The notes beneath the pieces are model-generated. The model did not search any database. It had not been told where the DNA came from and saw nothing but the letters and a program-made list of their open reading frames with translations. A DNA stretch of 64,000 nucleotides from Streptomyces venezuelae (GTDB lineage Bacteria; Actinomycetota; Actinomycetes; Streptomycetales; Streptomycetaceae), in the NCBI RefSeq assembly GCF_008642375.1, contig NZ_CP029194.1:3472001-3536000 (forward strand). The letters run 5' to 3'. Below are positions 56,259 through 64,000 of this stretch, piece by piece; the first letter of the stretch is position 1; the number at the start of each line of letters is the position of its first letter. The position numbers were made by a program, and so were the translations under genes.

Positions 56259-56287
56259 GGGTCGGAGCCGCCCGCGCGGCCTCGACA
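56259..56287 (-). promoter_or_regulatory. ECF42-type promoter, module 2
   Basis: Minus-strand -35 TGTCGA (56282-56287), 17 bases, CGACCC (56259-56264). It matches the module 1 promoter in sequence and spacing and lies at a similar distance from its DGPF gene. Confidence 0.8.
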
Positions 56288-56323
56288 TCTCCGACCCTAT
56301 GTATTTCCTGGAGCGGATACGCG

Positions 56324-56357
56324 AGAAGGCCCCGCACCGAAAGGTGCGGGGCCTTCT
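56324..56357 (-). terminator. Terminator of the str operon (after tuf)
   Basis: A perfect 15-bp stem AGAAGGCCCCGCACC with a GAAA loop, 37 bp after the tuf stop. Confidence 0.9.
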
Positions 56358-56393
56358 GCTGCAGCTACTCGAGCTACCAGGTCAGATCAGAGA

Positions 56394-57587
<1,194 letters not shown>

Positions 57588-57737
57588 TGAATCCTCCTGC
57601 GGAGTGGTTCTGTACGCCTTGCTTCATCGGCGCCAGGTGATCTTTGCTGGGATGCCATCCACCGGGGCCCGATTCCTCGGGTCTCGGGGTCGAACCCCGG
57701 TGACTGGTGTCAAGCCTAAAGCGTGAACTCGGGAGAG

Positions 57738-59864
<2,127 letters not shown>

Positions 59865-59903
59865 ATCGGCTCAGTCTTCTCTCGGTCTCGATGTGGGTTG
59901 CGA

Positions 59904-60374
59904 CTACCAGCGGTAGTGCGCGAAGGCCTTGTTGGACTCGGCCATCTTGTGCGTGTCCTCACGCTTCTTGACCGAAGCACCGAGGCCGTTGGAGGCGTCG
60001 AGGAGCTCGTTCAGGAGGCGCTCGGTCATGGTCTTCTCGCGACGGGCGCGGGAGTAACCGACGAGCCAGCGGAGGGCCAGCGTGGACGCGCGGCCCGGCT
60101 TGACCTCGATCGGCACCTGGTAGGTGGCGCCACCGACACGACGGGACTTGACCTCGAGGGACGGCTTGACGTTCTCGAGAGCGCGCTTCAGCGTGATGAC
60201 CGGGTCCTGGCCGGTCTTCTCACGAAGACCCTCCATGGCGCCGTACACGATGCGCTCGGCGGTGGAACGCTTGCCGTCCAGCAGGATCTTGTTGATCAGC
60301 GAGGTGACAAGAGGAGAGCTGTAGACCGGGTCGATGATGACCGGGCGCTTCGGGGCGGGGCCCTTACGAGGCAT
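59904..60374 (-). CDS. rpsG: 30S ribosomal protein S7
   Basis: A 156-residue S7: [29 protein letters not shown] near residue 48 and [11 protein letters not shown] near residue 79. It nucleates 30S head assembly. Follows rpsL by 2 bp. Confidence 0.98.
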   Translation of the reverse strand: MPRKGPAPKRPVIIDPVYSSPLVTSLINKILLDGKRSTAERIVYGAMEGLREKTGQDPVITLKRALENVKPSLEVKSRRVGGATYQVPIEVKPGRASTLALRWLVGYSRARREKTMTERLLNELLDASNGLGASVKKREDTHKMAESNKAFAHYRW

Positions 60375-60376
60375 TC

Positions 60377-60748
60377 TTACTTCTCCTTCTTGGCGCCGTA
60401 GCGGCTGCGAGCCTGCTTACGGTTCTTGACGCCCTGCGTGTCGAGGGAACCGCGGATGATCTTGTAACGAACACCCGGCAGGTCCTTCACACGGCCACCA
60501 CGCACGAGCACGATGGAGTGCTCCTGCAGGTTGTGACCCTCACCCGGGATGTAGGCCGTGACCTCGATGCCCGAGGTCAGACGCACACGCGCGACCTTAC
60601 GGAGGGCCGAGTTCGGCTTCTTCGGGGTGGTCGTGAACACACGCGTGCAGACGCCGCGACGCTGAGGGGAACCCTCGAGTGCGGGCGTCTTGTTCTTCTC
60701 GACCTTGTCCTGCCGGCCCTTACGGACCAGCTGCTGGATCGTAGGCAC
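60377..60748 (-). CDS. rpsL: 30S ribosomal protein S12
   Basis: A 123-residue S12. The sites of streptomycin resistance are wild type: [11 protein letters not shown] near residue 41 and [10 protein letters not shown] near residue 85. First gene of the str operon, with a promoter about 200 bp upstream. Confidence 0.98.
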   Translation of the reverse strand: MPTIQQLVRKGRQDKVEKNKTPALEGSPQRRGVCTRVFTTTPKKPNSALRKVARVRLTSGIEVTAYIPGEGHNLQEHSIVLVRGGRVKDLPGVRYKIIRGSLDTQGVKNRKQARSRYGAKKEK

Positions 60749-60798
60749 TACTTCTCCGGTTTCTGTGTGCCGTCGGTGAAACTAACCTGGAACACGCG

Positions 60799-60823
60799 CC
60801 GACCCACGCGGTCGGGTGTGTCG
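60799..60823 (-). promoter_or_regulatory. Hairpin leader element upstream of rpsL, shared with rpsJ
   Basis: The same CCGACC-CACGC-GGTCGG hairpin as at 54220, followed by GGTGTGTCG; 24 of 25 bases agree. It lies 50 bp from the rpsL start. Confidence 0.8.
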
Positions 60824-60945
60824 AATCTCGCGGACCTCCGCCGTAGGCGGAAAAGGCGGCGCGGATCACGGTGGCCGTTTCACGGACTCGCTGTGCGGCG
60901 GAAGACACGCACGCGAGCCCAGGCACACCCCAGGCACAAGGCTTG

Positions 60946-60974
60946 AGCGTACCTATCGCACGGACTCCGGTCAA
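60946..60974 (-). promoter_or_regulatory. Predicted rpsL promoter
   Basis: TTGACC (60969-60974), 17 bases, TACGCT (60946-60951) read on the minus strand. Spacing and hexamers fit sigma-HrdB. The leader would be about 190 nt long. Confidence 0.7.
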
Positions 60975-61137
60975 AACAAATGGCCACGCGCGCGGAGCCG
61001 GGCGCGGCGGAGCCGCAGCGGGAGCCCGACCGGGGCGCGGCCGGGCCCGACCGCGGCACGGCCCGGGCGCCGCGGGGGACCGACCGGGGCGCGGCGGGGG
61101 CGCGGTGGGCCGCCCCGTACCGCCGCGCCGGCGGCGG

Positions 61138-61587
61138 TCAGTCGCGCGCGGTGCGCCGCGCCTCGACGGCGGCGACGTCCTCCAGGCCCTCCTCGTCGGG
61201 CTCCAGGAACTGGTTCACGACCTTGACGAAGACACCCAGGCGCTCGTCGGGCACGCCGAGCCAGCGGGCGAAGTCCTCCATGGTCGGCTGCCAGTCGTCG
61301 GGCGGCAGGAGGTCGTCCGCCAGCGGCAGCTCCTCGGGGGTGACCCGGCCGGACCGGATCAGCATGTCCCGCACGGAGACCCCGAGGAGCGGGGCGATCC
61401 GGCGCATGGTCTCCAGGTCGGGCATGCTCTGCCGCTGGAGCAGGCGGGTCACGGCGGCGCGGTGCACCCCGGCCTCGTCGGCGATCCGGGACTTCCCGCC
61501 GCCGCGGGGACTGTCGATGTCGTATCCGCGCGCTCTCATCAGGCCTTCGACCCAGCCCGCGAATTCGTCGAGCCCTTGACTGGTCAT
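61138..61587 (-). CDS. XRE-family transcriptional regulator
   Basis: A 149-residue regulator. ATG at 61587 follows GGGAG. The helix-turn-helix lies at residues 30-85: S-R-I-A-D-E-A-G-V-H-R-A-A-V-T-R-L-L-Q-R and P-D-L-E-T-M-R-R-I-A-P-L-L-G-V-S. The C-terminal 60 residues are acidic (L-A-D-D-L-L-P-P-D-D-W; E-P-D-E-E-G-L-E-D-V). It diverges from the WhiB-like gene across a region with repeated palindromes, the usual layout of a repressor that controls itself and its neighbour. Confidence 0.88.
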   Translation of the reverse strand: MTSQGLDEFAGWVEGLMRARGYDIDSPRGGGKSRIADEAGVHRAAVTRLLQRQSMPDLETMRRIAPLLGVSVRDMLIRSGRVTPEELPLADDLLPPDDWQPTMEDFARWLGVPDERLGVFVKVVNQFLEPDEEGLEDVAAVEARRTARD

Positions 61588-61632
61588 GTGTACCGCTCCC
61601 TTACTCCCCACCCTCCGGATCCCACACTTTAG

Positions 61633-61738
61633 CGTGCTTGCGCGCACGGAATTACGTGCTTTCGGGCACGCAATAGTGTCGAATCGATGAAGACCCGGTC
61701 AGGGCGTCACCACAAGTTTGTTGCGCGCTCGCACGCAA
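61633..61738. promoter_or_regulatory. Operator-like repeats between the XRE and WhiB-like genes
   Basis: CGTGC-N6-GCACG occurs at 61633-61648 and again at 61655-61670, with a 22-bp centre-to-centre distance (two helical turns, same DNA face). A related site, TTGCG-N8-CGCAA, is at 61721-61738, and GCACGCAA occurs twice (61666 and 61731). This is the pattern of cooperative repressor binding. Confidence 0.75.
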
Positions 61739-61839
61739 CGTGTCAGGCTGCTCTCCGCCGCACTCGCCGGCCCCCTGAGCCCCAGAAGCCCCACCGGCCC
61801 CATGGACGCCCCGGTGGCCCCGGACCGTGGAGAACCCTC

Positions 61840-62127
61840 TTGTTCCCGACCGACCCGTCCCCCTGGCAGGCCTCCGCCGCGTGCGCCGGCCTCTCCCCGT
61901 CCGTCGTCTTCGCCCGTCGGCCCAAGGACGCCGCCCCGGCACTGCGCGCCTGCGCCGACTGTCCCGTCCGCCGCGAGTGCGAGGCGGCCGTGGCCCCGGC
62001 CGAGAGCTACTTCGACGGCGTCTGCGCGGGCCGCCTGTGGCGCAACGGCCGCGCCGCGGACGTGGAGCGCGTCGCGAAGGCCGTCGAGAAGGCCGTCGCG
62101 AAGGCGGGGGGCCGCCGCCGTGGCTGA
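61840..62127 (+). CDS. WhiB-like iron-sulfur protein with altered turn motif
   Basis: TTG at 61840 with GGAGA seven bases upstream gives a 95-residue protein of normal WhiB length; an ATG at 61687 in the same frame would add an Arg/Pro-rich, non-family leader across the palindromes. D-P-S-P-W at residue 5, Cys15, then C-A-D-C-P-V-R-R-E-C (Cys38, 41, 47) give the four cluster ligands. The G-[VI]-W-G-G turn is replaced by G-V-C-A-G. The C-terminus is Lys/Arg/Ala-rich, suited to DNA binding. It overlaps the next gene by 8 bp. Confidence 0.75.
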   Translation: MFPTDPSPWQASAACAGLSPSVVFARRPKDAAPALRACADCPVRRECEAAVAPAESYFDGVCAGRLWRNGRAADVERVAKAVEKAVAKAGGRRRG

Positions 62128-62926
62128 CCTCACCGACCGCGCGGACCGCACGGACCCCGCAGACAGTACGTACCGCACCGCCGCCGAGCACGCCGACCGC
62201 TCGGACCGCACCGTCGAGCTCGTACTGCGGGACATCACCCTCTGGACCGCCTCCCTCGTACGGCAGTTCCCCGAGCTCTCCGAGGAGCTGGCGCCCGGCC
62301 GCCGCTCCCCCGCCGGGACCGCCCCCACCGCCCCGCATCCCGGCCGCGACGAGCTGATCCGCGAGGAGCGGCGCGAGGCGCTGCTCCTCGAACAGCGGCA
62401 CGGCCTCTCCGTCCCCGGGCACGGCGCCGCCCCCATCCGGCTCCACATCTCCGACGCCATCCGGGACATCACCGACGGTGTGGTGGAGCTGGAGGAGGCG
62501 GTCTGCGCCCGGCTCGCCCTGCCGAGGCCGCGCCGCGCCGGGGTGATCGAGCGGCTGCGGCGGATCGTCGGACTGCTCGACGCCGTCGCCGGCCACCCGG
62601 TCCTCGCCCGGCACGTCCGGGACGAGATCCGGCGGATGGCCCGCCGGTGCGCGCGGACGCTGGGCGACGCGGAGACGATCGTCCGCGTCTCGGGGCGCTG
62701 CCCCTGGTGCGACTCGGTGTCACTGCGGGCCTTCCCCGACCGGCGGGCGGTGCTCTGCGTGAACCCGGCGTGCGTGTGCACGGACGCGGCCTGCGGCTGC
62801 CAGGACGACCCCGCCTACCGGCACCTGTGGCCGGAGGGCGCGTGGGCGGAACTGACGGAGGCCTCGGGGACGCCCACCGAGGAGATCGAAGTGGCGATGG
62901 ACGACACGAAGGAGACCTCATGCTGA
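62120..62926 (+). CDS. Cys-rich zinc-ribbon-like protein in the XRE/WhiB module
   Basis: A 268-residue protein starting GTG at 62120, overlapping the WhiB-like gene. The N-terminal half is helical (T-V-E-L-V-L-R-D-I-T-L-W-T-A-S-L-V-R-Q-F; D-A-I-R-D-I-T-D-G-V-V-E-L-E-E). The C-terminal 90 residues have R-C-P-W-C-D-S and V-C-V-N-P-A-C-V-C-T-D-A-A-C-G-C-Q-D, a likely zinc cluster. The last 7 bp overlap the HTH gene. I know no named family; the style is that of accessory or mobile-element genes in Streptomyces. Confidence 0.75.
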   Translation: MADLTDRADRTDPADSTYRTAAEHADRSDRTVELVLRDITLWTASLVRQFPELSEELAPGRRSPAGTAPTAPHPGRDELIREERREALLLEQRHGLSVPGHGAAPIRLHISDAIRDITDGVVELEEAVCARLALPRPRRAGVIERLRRIVGLLDAVAGHPVLARHVRDEIRRMARRCARTLGDAETIVRVSGRCPWCDSVSLRAFPDRRAVLCVNPACVCTDAACGCQDDPAYRHLWPEGAWAELTEASGTPTEEIEVAMDDTKETSC

Positions 62927-63150
62927 GCTCGCCCGCGATGCCCGCACTGCCGGCGCTGCCGGCCCTGCCCGCGCTGATCCCGGGGCCGCTCGCCGCCGAG
63001 GAGGCCGGGGTCGCCCCCGCGACGATCCGCAAGTGGGTCCAGCTGGGACACCTGCGGGCCGCGGGCAAGGCGGGCCGCGCCCAGCTCTTCCGCCTGGAGG
63101 ACGTCTTCGCGGCGGAGCGGCTGGCCCGCCGCCGTACGCGTACCGCCTGA
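62920..63150 (+). CDS. Small MerR/excisionase-like HTH protein
   Basis: A 76-residue protein starting ATG at 62920. After a Pro/Ala/Leu repeat (M-P-A-L-P-A-L-P-A-L-P-A-L-I-P), residues 24-68 read A-A-E-E-A-G-V-A-P-A-T-I-R-K-W-V-Q-L-G-H-L and R-L-E-D-V-F-A-A-E-R, a winged-helix fold as in excisionases and MerR N-termini. Third overlapping gene of the module. An excisionase-like role would suggest a mobile origin, but no integrase is in the window. Confidence 0.75.
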   Translation: MLSSPAMPALPALPALPALIPGPLAAEEAGVAPATIRKWVQLGHLRAAGKAGRAQLFRLEDVFAAERLARRRTRTA

Positions 63151-63161
63151 TCGTCCGTCAC

Positions 63162-63205
63162 CGAAGCGCCCCGATTCCGGATCCTTCCGGAATCGGGGCG
63201 CTTCG
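63162..63205. terminator. Terminator after the XRE/WhiB-like module
   Basis: A perfect 19-bp stem (CGAAGCGCCCCGATTCCGG and complement) with a 6-nt loop between convergent stops. Confidence 0.9.
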
Positions 63206-64000
63206 TCATGCCCTCAGGAAGTCGCCGAGCGAGCGGACCAGGGTGTCGGCGAAGCGCTCGCGCACCGGCTCGGCGACGCGGTCGAGGGAGAGGTACGGGT
63301 TGAGGTCCTCCAGCTCGACGAGGAGGAGTCCGCCCTCAGGGGTGCGGCAGGCGTCGACCCGCTGGATGCCGTGGTCGAGGGTGTTCCACTCGATGAAGCG
63401 GCGGGCGAAGGCGAGGTCCTCGGCGGTCGGTTCGTACGGCTCCAGAACCCAGCGGCGCTCGGGGTCGGGGGCGTACAGGGCGTACTGGAAGAGGTCGTCG
63501 ACGAAGTAGAAGGAGACCTCGTACCGGAAGTGGACGCGCGGCTGGACGAGGAGGTCGCCGTACGGGAGGGCGGCGAGCTCCTCGCGGGCCACGAAGCGCA
63601 GTCCTATGGAGTCCGCGCCGGCCCTGGGCTTGACCGCGTACTCCGTGGCGTCGGGCAGCCGGTGGAGGTCCTCGGGGCGGTCGGCGGTGGGGATGACGGG
63701 GTACCCGGCGGCGGTGAGGTCGAGCAGGTACTGCTTGCCGGCCATGTCGCCGCGCCCGTGGAGCGGGTTGTAGACGCGGGTGCCGAGGGTCAGGGCGCGC
63801 TCGCGGAAGGCCTCGTACTCCTTCTCGTACGCGAGGACCGGGCCGCTGTTGCGGACGACGACGGCGTCGAAGCCCTCCATGAGGGCGGCGGCGTCGAGCG
63901 GGTGGCAGAGGGCGAGGTCGAAGTCGGCGCGCAGCCGGGCGGTGAGGTGGATGTCCTCGTCGCCGTAGCGCCGGCCCTTGGCCGGGTAGGCCAGGTCGGT
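63206..64000 (-). CDS. ATP-grasp domain protein, partial (5' end outside window)
   Basis: The frame ends at 63206 and reads open to the right edge, giving 264 residues. The upstream part shows A-Y-P-A-K-G-R-R-Y-G-D-E-D and L-A-L-C-H-P-L-D. A-V-V-V-R-N-S-G-P-V-L-A-Y follows, then K-Q-Y-L-L-D-L-T-A-A-G-Y-P-V-I-P-T. E-Y-A-V-K-P-R-A-G-A-D-S-I-G and V-E-L-E-D-L-N-P-Y-L-S-L lie in the ATP-grasp positions seen in glutathione synthetase and RimK-like ligases. A carboxylate-amine ligase is the general expectation; the substrates cannot be told. An ATG at 63880 is internal, so the true start lies beyond the window. Confidence 0.8.
   Translation of the reverse strand, partial: TDLAYPAKGRRYGDEDIHLTARLRADFDLALCHPLDAAALMEGFDAVVVRNSGPVLAYEKEYEAFRERALTLGTRVYNPLHGRGDMAGKQYLLDLTAAGYPVIPTADRPEDLHRLPDATEYAVKPRAGADSIGLRFVAREELAALPYGDLLVQPRVHFRYEVSFYFVDDLFQYALYAPDPERRWVLEPYEPTAEDLAFARRFIEWNTLDHGIQRVDACRTPEGGLLLVELEDLNPYLSLDRVAEPVRERFADTLVRSLGDFLRA

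Larger units (their letters stand above)
60749..61137 (-). promoter_or_regulatory. str operon leader and promoter region
   Basis: 389 bp without a gene. It holds the shared hairpin at 60799-60823, a small stem CCTCCGCC-GTA-GGCGG near 60836, the predicted promoter at 60946-60974 and, from about 61000, GC-rich repetitive sequence (GGGGCGCGG units) on the way to the XRE gene. Confidence 0.65.

Noticed and set aside
57655..57720. T-arm-like GGGGTCGAACCCC sequence between fusA and tuf, suggesting a tRNA
   Set aside because: No acceptor stem, anticodon arm or D arm can be folded around it; it is part of the tuf leader.
60377..60748. Possible streptomycin-resistance changes in S12
   Set aside because: Both key lysines (K43-equivalent in T-P-K-K-P-N-S and K88-equivalent in G-R-V-K-D-L-P) are wild type.
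62469..63209. Minus-strand open frame over the Cys-rich and HTH genes
   Set aside because: Arg/Ser-rich antisense shadow; the plus-strand genes overlap each other in a coherent operon with terminator.

Overview
This window is a chromosomal core segment of a high-GC actinomycete, almost certainly Streptomyces or a close relative. The codons are strongly G/C-ending, GTG starts are common, and neighbouring genes often overlap by GTGA. The groES-groEL1 pair carries two CIRCE operators and GroEL1 has a His-rich tail. The S10, spc, alpha and str ribosomal clusters lie on the minus strand in the order usual for the genus. No tRNA, rRNA, CRISPR array, transposase or integrase was seen.

Layout. 1-2.2 kb: the N-terminal 485 residues of a STAND-type NTPase, which leaves the window on the left, diverging from a SnoaL-like protein. 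2.3-4.5 kb: groEL1 and groES under a double CIRCE promoter. 4.7-12.5 kb: small membrane and secreted proteins, two paralogous polysaccharide-deacetylase lipoproteins, a methyltransferase, a coupled pair of uncharacterised genes, and an ECF42-type sigma factor with its DGPF partner. 12.6-21.6 kb: the t6A tRNA-modification genes (tsaB, rimI, tsaD, tsaE) interleaved with alanine racemase, an alpha/beta hydrolase, an L,D-transpeptidase and NAD(P)HX repair. A 63-residue protein here sits next to an iron box. 21.7-23.8 kb: two translationally coupled secreted proteins, the second with an LAXTG sorting signal, behind a promoter whose -10 is covered by an iron box. 23.9-30.7 kb: acpS, glmS, a lipoprotein, coaA, a DUF389 protein and glmM.

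30.8-54.1 kb: the ribosomal superoperons with rplM-rpsI, an ABC-F ATPase, a Gln/Tyr-rich membrane protein, truA, rplQ, rpoA, rpsK, rpsM, rpmJ, infA, map, adk, secY, and then rplO through rpsJ. Between secY and rplO lies a 2.3-kb plus-strand insert with two secreted proteins and an orphan LuxR-type regulator whose receiver has lost its acceptor residue. 54.6-56.2 kb: a second ECF42-DGPF module. 56.4-60.7 kb: the str operon (rpsL, rpsG, fusA, tuf). 61.1-63.2 kb: an accessory-looking module in which an XRE regulator diverges from a WhiB-like protein, a Cys-rich protein and a small HTH protein, with repeated operator-like palindromes between them. The right edge holds a partial ATP-grasp gene.

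How the parts work together. Most of the window makes the ribosome, elongation factors, RNA polymerase alpha subunit, export channel, N-terminal methionine removal and tRNA t6A. The alr, glmS, glmM, L,D-transpeptidase and deacetylase genes serve the cell wall. The parts most worth a second look are the iron-box regulated surface pair, the two ECF42 modules with matching promoters, a 25-bp hairpin shared by the S10 and str leaders, and the XRE/WhiB-like module. Starts were chosen by reading upstream ribosome binding sites and family N-termini. No database search was possible.
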